From assembly GCA_900319655.1 (NCBI GenBank), contig ONPH01000007.1, positions 1 to 30,894 on the forward strand: a DNA stretch of 30,894 bases, written 5' to 3'. The notes beneath the pieces are model-generated. The model was not told the DNA's origin. It worked only from the letters and a program-made list of their open reading frames with translations, and made no database searches. The translations under genes were made by a program, and so were the position numbers. This document shows positions 14,291-21,364 of this stretch, piece after piece. How positions within the stretch are numbered: the first letter of the stretch is position 1; each line of letters begins with the position of its first letter. This DNA is from an uncultured Eubacteriales bacterium (lineage in GTDB: Bacteria; Bacillota; Clostridia; Oscillospirales; Acutalibacteraceae).

Positions 14291-14526
14291 CTCCGTCGGA
14301 GAGCTAAATTACGGCTGCCGCCGTAGCTAAATTGCCGCGTTGCGGCAGCTAAATTATTTCGCTTCGCTCAATAGCTAAATTATCTCGCTGCGCTCGATAG
14401 CTAAATTTTTCGGTAAACCGAAAAGCTTAGTTAAAGAATAGCTCGCGCAAGCGAATTTAGCTACGGCGTAAGCCGTAATTTAGCTTGCCGAAGGCAAATT
14501 TAACTCGCCGTAAGGCGAATTTAGCT
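14291..14526. repeat. Mirror-symmetric array of about ten small hairpins joined by AGCTAAATT linkers
   Basis: On the plus strand the left half has AGCTAAATT at 14302, 14325, 14347, 14373 and 14399 (a decayed copy at 14424). The right half has the reverse complement AATTTAGCT at 14454, 14477, 14497 (one change) and 14518. Between linkers sit different short palindromes: CTCC/GGAG (14291-14301), ACGGC/GCCGT (14311-14324), GCCGC/GCGGC (14334-14346), two interrupted ones (14356-14372, 14382-14398), TTTCGG/CCGAAA (14408-14423), TCGC/GCGA (14443-14454), ACGGC/GCCGT (14463-14476), TGCC/GGCA (14486-14496) and CGCC/GGCG (14506-14517). The whole block can fold on itself. It fills the gap between the SPFH and zinc-ribbon genes. 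Confidence 0.9.
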
Positions 14527-14537
14527 CATTAGCTCAA

Positions 14538-15803
14538 TTACTCTGCTTTTGTTCCGCACTCGGGGCAGAATTTTGTTGTGGGTGAAAGCTCTGCGCCGCA
14601 GTTTGTGCAGAAGCGCTTTTTGGGAGCTTCGGGCTTAGCCTTGCCGCACTCTGAGCAGAACTTGCCCTGGTTTGTTGCACCACATTCGCATGTCCAGCCG
14701 CCCTGTGCAGGAGCCGCCTGCTGGGGAGCCTGCTGCTGAGGCTGCTGGGGCTGTTGCTGCTGAGGCTGAGCGTACTGCTGCTGGTTGCCGTACTGGGGAT
14801 TTTGCATATAGTTGCCCATTACGCCTGCGCCCATATTCTGAGCCATGTTCATACCCATAAAGCCGATAGCCGCGCCGCCGGGGTTGTTGCCCGCGCCGCT
14901 GATGCCTTCGCCGACGCTCTTTGCCATATACGCCTGCTGGTTTGCGGCGTCCTTGAGGTAGCTGACCTGAGAGGCCATCTTGCTGCGCTCGGTAACAATC
15001 TTCTGGCTTTCTTCGTCGTAAGCCGGGGGCTGCATACCTACAGAAGTAACCTGGAAGCCTCTGAGCTGGTTCCAGTCCTCGTCGAGGGCGTCAGCCATGT
15101 ACTTGCCCATTTCCTTTGTCTTTGAAGCGATGTGGCTTACGCGGAAGCCGTCTGCCGAATACTGGTTAAACGCAGTGCCGAGCTCTGACACGAACTCATC
15201 ATTGAACTGCTGGATAGCAGGCATTGCGAAGGTGAATTTTTCGTTGTTTGTGATAACCTCTCTCGGGATTACCTCCATATAGAACTTGAACGGGTCGGTG
15301 ATTTTGATTGAGTATGTACCGTGCAGGCGCATAAACAACTCTGACTCGTAGAAGTTGTCGAAATACTGAACGGGGTTCTGTGTTCCAAACTTAATTCCTC
15401 TGATTTCCTGCAGGTTGAGGAAGAAAACTCTCTGCGAGGTTGAGGAAATTCCGCCGTACTTGATACGGCTGAAGCTCTCCTTGATGGAGTCGCCAAACTG
15501 GCCGTTAAAGAGTGAGGGAAGCGCGCTGTTGTCAACCTTGTAGTAACCGGCTGTTGCAGTGTAGTCAACAATTTTGCCGCCGTCAACCAAAATCATAAAC
15601 TGGTTGTCGAGAACATGAATGATTGAACCGTTTGAAACGAGGTTTTCGCCGCCCTTTTTGTTCTGGCTTCTGCCCTTTTGGTCAACCGCCTGGCCGGGAA
15701 CAATAACGTCGTTATTGCCCATCGGGGCGGATTCGATGACTTCAAGCCATGTATCGGCAAGAGCGCCTGTTACCGCGTTTATCGCAGCCTTAATAATACC
15801 CAT
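14538..15803 (-). CDS. SPFH/band-7 domain protein with Gln-rich linker and two zinc ribbons
   Basis: A 421-residue protein. An SPFH-like domain (about residues 20-290, annotated in many genomes as a virion core protein-like family) is followed by a Gly/Met-rich part, a Gln/Pro-rich linker (about 335-369) and two CxxC-CxxC ribbons at the C-terminus (CECG with CSECG; CTNCG with CPECG). SPFH proteins build rings or scaffolds on membranes. No membrane helix is visible, so association with membrane would be peripheral or through partners. A strong AAAGGAG precedes the ATG. It follows the Tim44-like gene and has its own promoter at 15865-15893. The function is unknown. Confidence 0.88.
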   Translation of the reverse strand: MGIIKAAINAVTGALADTWLEVIESAPMGNNDVIVPGQAVDQKGRSQNKKGGENLVSNGSIIHVLDNQFMILVDGGKIVDYTATAGYYKVDNSALPSLFNGQFGDSIKESFSRIKYGGISSTSQRVFFLNLQEIRGIKFGTQNPVQYFDNFYESELFMRLHGTYSIKITDPFKFYMEVIPREVITNNEKFTFAMPAIQQFNDEFVSELGTAFNQYSADGFRVSHIASKTKEMGKYMADALDEDWNQLRGFQVTSVGMQPPAYDEESQKIVTERSKMASQVSYLKDAANQQAYMAKSVGEGISGAGNNPGGAAIGFMGMNMAQNMGAGVMGNYMQNPQYGNQQQYAQPQQQQPQQPQQQAPQQAAPAQGGWTCECGATNQGKFCSECGKAKPEAPKKRFCTNCGAELSPTTKFCPECGTKAE

Positions 15804-15864
15804 AATAAAAACTCCTTTATTGGTTATTTGAGGGTTATGCTTCCCCTCTATTATTTACAATATT

Positions 15865-15893
15865 ATAATAATATATTGCAAGTAAAATTGCAA
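15865..15893 (-). promoter_or_regulatory. Promoter before the SPFH gene, with paired TTGCAA sites
   Basis: TTGCAA (15888-15893) and TATTAT (15865-15870) on the minus strand with a 17-bp spacer. A second copy of the palindrome TTGCAA (15876-15881) lies in the spacer, 12 bp from the first. The pair could be an operator. Confidence 0.5.
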
Positions 15894-15924
15894 TGATTTT
15901 TACAAATTTTGTATACCGTTAAAA

Positions 15925-16710
15925 TCAATACGGCTTGCTCGTCACCTTTTCCTCTTTGACGTACTCAAAGCTCCACGAACGGACGTTGATTTCGCGGATA
16001 CCCGTTCCGCAGTACTCGCAGAACTTGTTGCCGAGGTTTGTTATGGGAGCACCGCAGTTGGGGCAGTTTATGCCGAGAGCGGTGGCATTGTAGCTTGACA
16101 TCTTCGCAACATCCTGAGCGTAAACAAGCGCAACGTCATAAACCGTTTGGCGTTTTTTCTCCTCAGAGCCCGAGACAATCTTGCCCTGCTCATTCCGCGT
16201 AACATCATAATGACCTACCGAGGTATTAAAGAGGATAGTGACGGTCTTGCCGTCCTTTTCGTATCTTGCGATTTCGGTCTGGTGGATTGTGACGTCGCTG
16301 ATTTTGCGCGTCAGCTGATTTGCTTCAAGATTTCTGACAATGCCGAGCGTTGTGTTCTTCATCGAGTCGGAGCAGTCGGAGGTAAGCTTTGAAACGTCCC
16401 TCGCGGTAATCGCCGCGAAGTAGCTTTTGAGCACGCCCTCTACCCTGCCGACGAAAACCTCGTAGTCAAATTCGGGAAAATCCTTTTGAATTTGCGGCAG
16501 GTAAATATCCGTCATTCCGTGGATTGCGCGCGCGGATTCGGAAGATTTTTCAATCTCCTTTGCCGCCTTTACGATGTCGCTTGTGCCGAAGGCTTCCCGT
16601 GAAAATCGGCGCACCTTGCCGCGGATATACAAAAATATGACGAGTATAACGACCGCCAAAATCGCGATAATCGCGAGCGGTACTATGAACGAATAAAGTG
16701 CGGATGACAT
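15925..16710 (-). CDS. Membrane-anchored Tim44-like protein with C-terminal zinc ribbon
   Basis: A 261-residue protein: one N-terminal membrane helix (about 7-29), a helical linker, a Tim44-like domain (about 65-215, with LKSYFAAITARDVSKL and VTIHQTEIARYE) and a zinc ribbon (CPNCGAP with CEYCGTG). Tim44-like domains bind membranes or protein partners. The gene starts one base after aspS stops and has AAGGAG, so it can be read through from aspS. It belongs with the SPFH, zinc-ribbon and TPM genes by shared ribbons and direction. The function is not known. Confidence 0.78.
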   Translation of the reverse strand: MSSALYSFIVPLAIIAILAVVILVIFLYIRGKVRRFSREAFGTSDIVKAAKEIEKSSESARAIHGMTDIYLPQIQKDFPEFDYEVFVGRVEGVLKSYFAAITARDVSKLTSDCSDSMKNTTLGIVRNLEANQLTRKISDVTIHQTEIARYEKDGKTVTILFNTSVGHYDVTRNEQGKIVSGSEEKKRQTVYDVALVYAQDVAKMSSYNATALGINCPNCGAPITNLGNKFCEYCGTGIREINVRSWSFEYVKEEKVTSKPY

Positions 16711-16711
16711 A

Positions 16712-18496
16712 TTATTCTCCTTGTTCGGTCTCGTTCACTGAGATTCCGAGAACATCGAGGCTCTCCTGATCTACAGGCGACGGACAAGCCGACATGAGCT
16801 CGCTTGCGTTTTGAACCTTGGGGAAGGCGGTTACATCGCGGAGGTTGTCAGCCTTACACATAAGCATTGTGATTCGGTCAAGGCCGATTCCCATTCCGCC
16901 GTGCGGCGGAGCGCCGTATTTGTAGGCTTCTACGAGGAAACCGAACTTTGCTTCAATCTCCTCGTCGGTGAGCTTCAATGCGCGGAACATCTTTTGCTGA
17001 AGCTCGTAGTCTGTGATACGCATTGAACCGCTCGAAAGCTCTACGCCGTTGAGGGTGAGGTCGAACGCCTTGGCAATAACCTTTGAGGGGTCGGTGTCGA
17101 GGTACTGAATACACTCCTCCTTGGGCATTGTGAAGGGGTGGTGCATTGCAATCCACTCGCCTGTTTCTTCGTCCTTTTCGAAGAACGGGAAGTCAACAAT
17201 CCAGAGGAACTTAAACTCGTCGGGAATGATGTCGAGCCTTTTGGCGATTTTTAGTCTGAGCGCGCCGAGGGTTGAGAGCACCGTGCTGTTTTTGTCAGCG
17301 ACAATCAAGATTACGTCGCCCTTTTCAGCGCCGAGGCGCTCATAAATCGCGCCGAGCTCGTCCTCGGTCATAAACTTCTTAAACGAAGCGTTCGGCTCGT
17401 CTACCCAGCGCACATACGCAAGTCCCTTCGCGCCGATTCCCCTGACGTACTCGGTGAGCTTGTCAATCTCTTTTCTGGTGTAAACCGAAGCGGCGTTTTT
17501 GGCGACAATCGCGCGTACCGAACCGCCGTTTTCAATCGCTGAGGTGAACACGCCGAAGCCGCAGTCCTTAACCAAATCCGAGATATCCTGAATCTTCATA
17601 TCAAAGCGGATATCCGGCTTGTCTGAGCCGTAGTTTTCAACGGCTTCTTTGTATGTCATACGCTCAAAGGGAGTTTTGAGCGTATGACCTAAAACTTCCT
17701 TGAAAAGTCTTTTGAACAGACCTTCGTTGACCTCGAGGATATCCTCAACATCAACAAACGAAAGCTCCATATCTATCTGTGTAAATTCGGGCTGACGGTC
17801 GGCGCGCAGGTCCTCATCGCGGAAGCAGCGCGCAAGCTGAATGTAGCGGTCAAAGCCCGATACCATCAAAAGCTGCTTGTAAATCTGCGGCGACTGCGGA
17901 AGCGCGTAGAACTTGCCGTTGTGAATGCGCGACGGCACAAGGTAGTCGCGGGCTCCCTCGGGGGTTGACTTAATCATCATCGGGGTTTCAATCTCGACAA
18001 AGCCGTTTTCGGCAAAGTAATCGCGAGCGGTTTTTGAGATTTTGCTGCGCGTAATAAGGTTGTTGAGCAGCGGTCTGCGGCGCAAGTCGAGGTAACGGTA
18101 CTTGAGCCTGAGTTCCTCGTTGGTGTTTGTGTTGTCTACAATTTCAAACGGAGGCGTCTGCGCCTTTGAGAGTACGCGGAGGTCGTCTACCGCAATCTCA
18201 ATCTCTCCTGTGGGGATTTCCATATTTTTAGAGCTTCTCTCACAAACCTTGCCCTTTGCGGCGAGCACGAACTCGCTGCGGCAGGCAAAAGCCTTATCAA
18301 AAATCTCCTTGTCAGTTTCGTCGTTGAACGCAAGCTGTACAATGCCTGTGCGGTCGCGCAAATCAATAAAAATAAGCTGTCCCAAATCGCGGCAGCGCTG
18401 AACCCAGCCGCATACGGTTACCTCTTTTCCGACGTCGGAAATTCTGAGGTCTCCGCAATAATTTGTACGCTTTAAGCCTGTCATATATTCTGCCAT
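16712..18496 (-). CDS. aspS: Aspartate--tRNA ligase
   Basis: A 594-residue class IIb aminoacyl-tRNA synthetase charging tRNA-Asp. An N-terminal OB-fold anticodon-binding domain (about 15-110) is followed by the catalytic core with motif 2 (CFRDEDLRADRQPEFTQ), the bacterial GAD insertion and motif 3 (GGMGIGLDRI). I start at the ATG at 18496 after GGAGG; the longer frame upstream adds 24 residues that match no synthetase. Whether it is discriminating (Asp only) or also charges tRNA-Asn cannot be read here. It follows hisS with a 105-base gap, a common order in Firmicutes. A 14-bp inverted repeat lies within the coding sequence. Confidence 0.96.
   Translation of the reverse strand: MAEYMTGLKRTNYCGDLRISDVGKEVTVCGWVQRCRDLGQLIFIDLRDRTGIVQLAFNDETDKEIFDKAFACRSEFVLAAKGKVCERSSKNMEIPTGEIEIAVDDLRVLSKAQTPPFEIVDNTNTNEELRLKYRYLDLRRRPLLNNLITRSKISKTARDYFAENGFVEIETPMMIKSTPEGARDYLVPSRIHNGKFYALPQSPQIYKQLLMVSGFDRYIQLARCFRDEDLRADRQPEFTQIDMELSFVDVEDILEVNEGLFKRLFKEVLGHTLKTPFERMTYKEAVENYGSDKPDIRFDMKIQDISDLVKDCGFGVFTSAIENGGSVRAIVAKNAASVYTRKEIDKLTEYVRGIGAKGLAYVRWVDEPNASFKKFMTEDELGAIYERLGAEKGDVILIVADKNSTVLSTLGALRLKIAKRLDIIPDEFKFLWIVDFPFFEKDEETGEWIAMHHPFTMPKEECIQYLDTDPSKVIAKAFDLTLNGVELSSGSMRITDYELQQKMFRALKLTDEEIEAKFGFLVEAYKYGAPPHGGMGIGLDRITMLMCKADNLRDVTAFPKVQNASELMSACPSPVDQESLDVLGISVNETEQGE
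17655..17688. repeat. Perfect 14-bp inverted repeat inside aspS
   Basis: GTCATACGCTCAAA (17655-17668) and its exact reverse complement (17675-17688) flank a 6-base loop. It codes for normal-looking AspRS residues (HTLK to FERMTY), so the frame is intact, yet the message can form a very stable hairpin there. Confidence 0.85.
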
Positions 18497-18549
18497 TTCC
18501 TGATTCCTCCAAAAAACACTTCTGTAATATGCAAAAGCATATTTACCGC

Positions 18550-18573
18550 AGGGTTCGGTCAAAACCAAACCCT
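18550..18573 (-). promoter_or_regulatory. Hairpin in the hisS-aspS gap
   Basis: AGGGTT pairs with AACCCT and two further G-C pairs follow after a mismatch, with a 6-base loop. It lies between hisS and the aspS ribosome binding site. It has no T run, so it is a processing or stability element more likely than a terminator. No T-box motifs are seen. Confidence 0.4.
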
Positions 18574-18601
18574 ACAGACAAATACATAAAACACAAAAAA
18601 C

Positions 18602-19897
18602 TTAAATACTGAACGAGCTGTTGTCGGTGAGGTTGAGCACCGAGAACTTTTCGGCAAAGCTTTCGTCAAGCGCAAGCTCGGTCTGCTCGCCTGTCTCCAT
18701 ATTCTTTACCTTAGCCTTGTTGTCACTGAGCTCGTTGTCGCCCAAAACGAGCGAATACTTTGCGCCGATTTTGTCGGCGTACTTCATCTGAGCGCGCAAG
18801 CCTCTGCCTACAACATCGGTCTCGGCAATCAGTCCGCACTCGCGCACGCGCCTTAACAGCTCGAACGCCTTGACCTTGGCGTCGTCACCCATTGTGGCGA
18901 TGTAAAGCGCGCATTTATCGTCGTCGGGAATGGCAATTCCCTGAGCGTCCATAACCATTAAAAGTCTTTCAAGTCCCATCGCGAAGCCCAAGGACGGCAT
19001 ATGCTTTCCGCCGAGCTCCTCGATCAGTCCGTCGTAACGTCCGCCGCCGCAGACAGTGCCCTGAGCGCCGATACAGTCGGTGACAAACTCAAAAACGGTC
19101 TTGGTGTAGTAGTCAAGTCCGCGAACGATTTTGGGATTTACGGTGTACTCAACGCCTGCGCTGTCGAGGTATCTTTTAACCTCGGAAAAGTGGTTTTCGC
19201 ACTCCTCGCAGAGGTAGTCGGTAATCTTCGGCGCGTCCTTCGCAAGCTCCTGATCCTGAGGGCTTTTGCAGTCGAGCAGGCGCATGGGGTTCTTTTCAAG
19301 GCGCGAAAGGCAGGTGTCGCACAGTCTGTCCTTAAACTGACCGAAGTACTCCCTTAAAGCCTGATTGTACTTTGCCCTGCACTCGGGGCAGCCGATTGAA
19401 TTGAGTTCCAAGTGGATTTGGTCGAACCCGAGCCTGTCGAGCACCGACTGAGCCGCGCAGATCAATTCGGCGTCTGCCGCAGGTGACTGAGTGCCGTACT
19501 CCTCAAGTCCGAACTGGTGGAACTCCCTAAGTCTGCCTGCCTGCGGTTTTTCGTAGCGGTAGCAGGAGACAAAATAGCTCGCCTTAATCGGCAGGCCTTC
19601 GTTGTCAAGCGCGTGCTCCAGCACCGCCCTTGCCGCGCCTGCCGTACCCTCGGGACGGAGCGTTACGCTCTCGCCGCCCTTGGTGGTGAAGGTGTACATC
19701 TCCTTTTGAACAACGTCGGTTGTCTGTCCCACTCCGCGCGCGAACAGCTCGGTGTGCTCAAACACCGGTGTGCGGATTTCCTTAAAGCCGTAGGCGCGCG
19801 ATTCCTCGCGCATTATTTTTTCTATAAACTGCCAGCGGTAGCTTTGCTTCGGCAAAACATCCTCTGTGCCCTTGATTTTTTTCGTTATCAGTGCCAT
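18602..19897 (-). CDS. hisS: Histidine--tRNA ligase
   Basis: A 431-residue class II synthetase that charges tRNA-His. It shows the start KKIKGTEDVLP, motif 1, motif 2 with a tyrosine-rich YFVSCYRYEKPQ followed by GRLREFHQFGLE, the histidine-specific GLDYYTKTVFE, and motif 3 GLERLL. A C-terminal anticodon-binding domain covers about 330-420. The length is normal. The ATG is preceded by GGAGG. It stands downstream of the minD and MGS-like genes and upstream of aspS. The leader is only about 125 bases and shows no T-box. Confidence 0.97.
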   Translation of the reverse strand: MALITKKIKGTEDVLPKQSYRWQFIEKIMREESRAYGFKEIRTPVFEHTELFARGVGQTTDVVQKEMYTFTTKGGESVTLRPEGTAGAARAVLEHALDNEGLPIKASYFVSCYRYEKPQAGRLREFHQFGLEEYGTQSPAADAELICAAQSVLDRLGFDQIHLELNSIGCPECRAKYNQALREYFGQFKDRLCDTCLSRLEKNPMRLLDCKSPQDQELAKDAPKITDYLCEECENHFSEVKRYLDSAGVEYTVNPKIVRGLDYYTKTVFEFVTDCIGAQGTVCGGGRYDGLIEELGGKHMPSLGFAMGLERLLMVMDAQGIAIPDDDKCALYIATMGDDAKVKAFELLRRVRECGLIAETDVVGRGLRAQMKYADKIGAKYSLVLGDNELSDNKAKVKNMETGEQTELALDESFAEKFSVLNLTDNSSFSI

Positions 19898-19956
19898 ATA
19901 TTCCTCCGTGTTGTTTTACTCAATTTACTCCATAAAAACAGCTTATATACACAATA

Positions 19957-19981
19957 ATCGGGCAGCGTTACGCCACCCGAT
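19957..19981 (-). terminator. Possible terminator between the MGS-like gene and hisS
   Basis: ATCGGG pairs with CCCGAT (19957-19962 with 19976-19981), and an inner GCG/CGC stem closes a 3-base loop, with two mismatched positions between the two stems. The tail on the minus strand is only partly T-rich (TTATTGT). A weaker CCCT/AGGG hairpin (20011-20024) lies right after the MGS-like stop. Confidence 0.4.
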
Positions 19982-20025
19982 ATTAAACAAAATTAAGCAT
20001 AGCAAATAAACCCTGCCAAAAGGGA

Positions 20026-20421
20026 TTATTTAAGAATATTTCTCCAGTCGAGATCGCCGCGCTCAAGACCGTGGATAAGAACCTCGGCAGTAGCGATATT
20101 GGTAGCAACGGGGATGTTGTGCATATCGCAGAGCCTGAGCATATTCATATCGTTCGGCTCGTTGGGCTTGGGGCTGAGCGGATCTCTGAAAAACAGGAGC
20201 ATATCAATCTCGTTGCAGGAGATGCGAGCCGCAATCTGCTGGCTGCCGCCCTGCGAGCCTGCAAGGAATTTTTGGATTGTCAGGCCTGTTGCCTCTGACA
20301 CCATCTTGCCGGTAGTGCCGGTAGCGCACAGGTTGTTGCGGCTGAGCACGCCGCAGTAAGCGATGCAGAACTGCACCATAAGTTCCTTTTTCTCGTCATG
20401 TGCTATTAGCGCTATATTCAT
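20026..20421 (-). CDS. Methylglyoxal synthase-like protein with altered active site
   Basis: A 131-residue protein of the MGS fold, which in MgsA turns dihydroxyacetone phosphate into methylglyoxal and phosphate. It keeps IALIAHDEKK (His and Asp of the active site), the phosphate loop ATGTTG, FFRDPL and the C-terminal VATNIATAEVLI. By remembered alignment with E. coli MgsA, catalytic Asp71 in the GGDQQ motif is Ser here (GGSQQ), and His98 is Asn (PNEP). It may therefore bind phosphate compounds without normal catalysis. The frame opens with TTG at 20427; I prefer the ATG at 20421, nine bases after GGAGG. It lies 33 bases downstream of minD. Confidence 0.82.
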   Translation of the reverse strand: MNIALIAHDEKKELMVQFCIAYCGVLSRNNLCATGTTGKMVSEATGLTIQKFLAGSQGGSQQIAARISCNEIDMLLFFRDPLSPKPNEPNDMNMLRLCDMHNIPVATNIATAEVLIHGLERGDLDWRNILK

Positions 20422-20454
20422 ATCCAAATTCCTCCAAATCGTTAAAATTAACTT

Positions 20455-21201
20455 CTAAATCATACCCTTTAGTTCAAGCGGAACCAAGCTTCCCTGAAGC
20501 CTGCTTGAAAGACGGTCAAACGCCGAAAAATGATAGCCGAAATCTATACCTGCCGCGCCGCGCTGCATTACAACCGAAATGTTGAGATCGAACGGAACAA
20601 CGGCGATAAGCTGGGTTTGCGCCGCGTCGATTACCGCGTCAAGGTCGGGATAAAAGCCGAGCTTTTTGAACAGCTTTTTGTCAAAGCGGTTGATAACCAG
20701 ACGGCTTTGCGTTACCCCGAGGGCATCGAGCTTGTTCCTTACCTTGACCGCACCCCTTACGCTTGTGGGCTCGGCGTTGGCGACAACCAGCGCTCTGTCC
20801 GCAGGAGCGGCGGCGGTTACAAAGCCCGAGCCGATTCCGGCGGGCGAATCTATTATTACATAATCAAAATTATCCTTTACGGCGTCGACAAGCTGGGTAA
20901 ATACCGACGGGCTCAGCTCGTTTTCAGCGTCGAACGGCGCCGCCATAAGATACAGATTTTCGTTGTGTTTGCTTTTATATACAGCCTCGCCAAAGGAGCA
21001 GTTACCGCAGACTGCATCGGAAGCGTCAAACAAAATTTCCTGCTCGATATCGAGCATAATGTCAAGTCCGCGCATTCCGCAGTCGCAGTCGATAAGCAGA
21101 ACCTTTTTGCCCTGTTTTACCAAAGCGACGGATAAGCATATGCACACCGTAGACTTTCCGGTACCGCCTTTGCCCGAAGCAACAACGATTACATTATTCA
21201 T
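20455..21201 (-). CDS. minD: MinD-like P-loop ATPase
   Basis: A 248-residue ParA/MinD family ATPase with deviant Walker A KGGTGKST (residues 11-18), switch I region and Walker B YVIIDSPAGIG, closest to septum-site protein MinD. MinD positions the division site by membrane binding and MinC recruitment. Its C-terminus (LVPLELKGMI) lacks the basic amphipathic helix that normally anchors MinD to the membrane, and neither minC nor minE is next to it, although minC usually stands between the pbp2 and minD genes in related genomes. It has its own promoter and GAGGT site. The symbol reflects the best family match. Confidence 0.8.
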   Translation of the reverse strand: MNNVIVVASGKGGTGKSTVCICLSVALVKQGKKVLLIDCDCGMRGLDIMLDIEQEILFDASDAVCGNCSFGEAVYKSKHNENLYLMAAPFDAENELSPSVFTQLVDAVKDNFDYVIIDSPAGIGSGFVTAAAPADRALVVANAEPTSVRGAVKVRNKLDALGVTQSRLVINRFDKKLFKKLGFYPDLDAVIDAAQTQLIAVVPFDLNISVVMQRGAAGIDFGYHFSAFDRLSSRLQGSLVPLELKGMI

Positions 21202-21221
21202 AATTACAATACCTCTTGTCT

Positions 21222-21274
21222 ATTTTATCACAAATTACTTGAAAGGGCAACAAATCTGTTTGATTTTATCAAAC
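21222..21274 (-). promoter_or_regulatory. minD promoter and adjacent inverted repeat
   Basis: TTGCCC (21245-21250) and TAAAAT (21222-21227) on the minus strand with a 17-bp spacer. Seven bases upstream lies a perfect inverted repeat GTTTGAT/ATCAAAC (21258-21264 with 21268-21274) with a 3-base centre, a possible operator. Confidence 0.5.
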
Positions 21275-21364
21275 AAAATTTACGTTATTATTTTAGGCAT
21301 AGTGTATAATTTTTGAGTTAAAATTGTATGTTTTCGATTTTTTTTACAAAATCTTTTAAAAATT

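Noticed and set aside
14291..14526. CRISPR array or run of terminators
   Set aside because: The fixed part is only nine bases and turns direction in the middle; the variable parts are palindromes and not spacers, and T runs are lacking.
19898..20025. T-box leader for hisS
   Set aside because: Too short and lacking the T-box sequence; only a plain hairpin is present.
20530..21135. 201-residue open frame on the plus strand
   Set aside because: Antisense to minD and with no domain or start signal.
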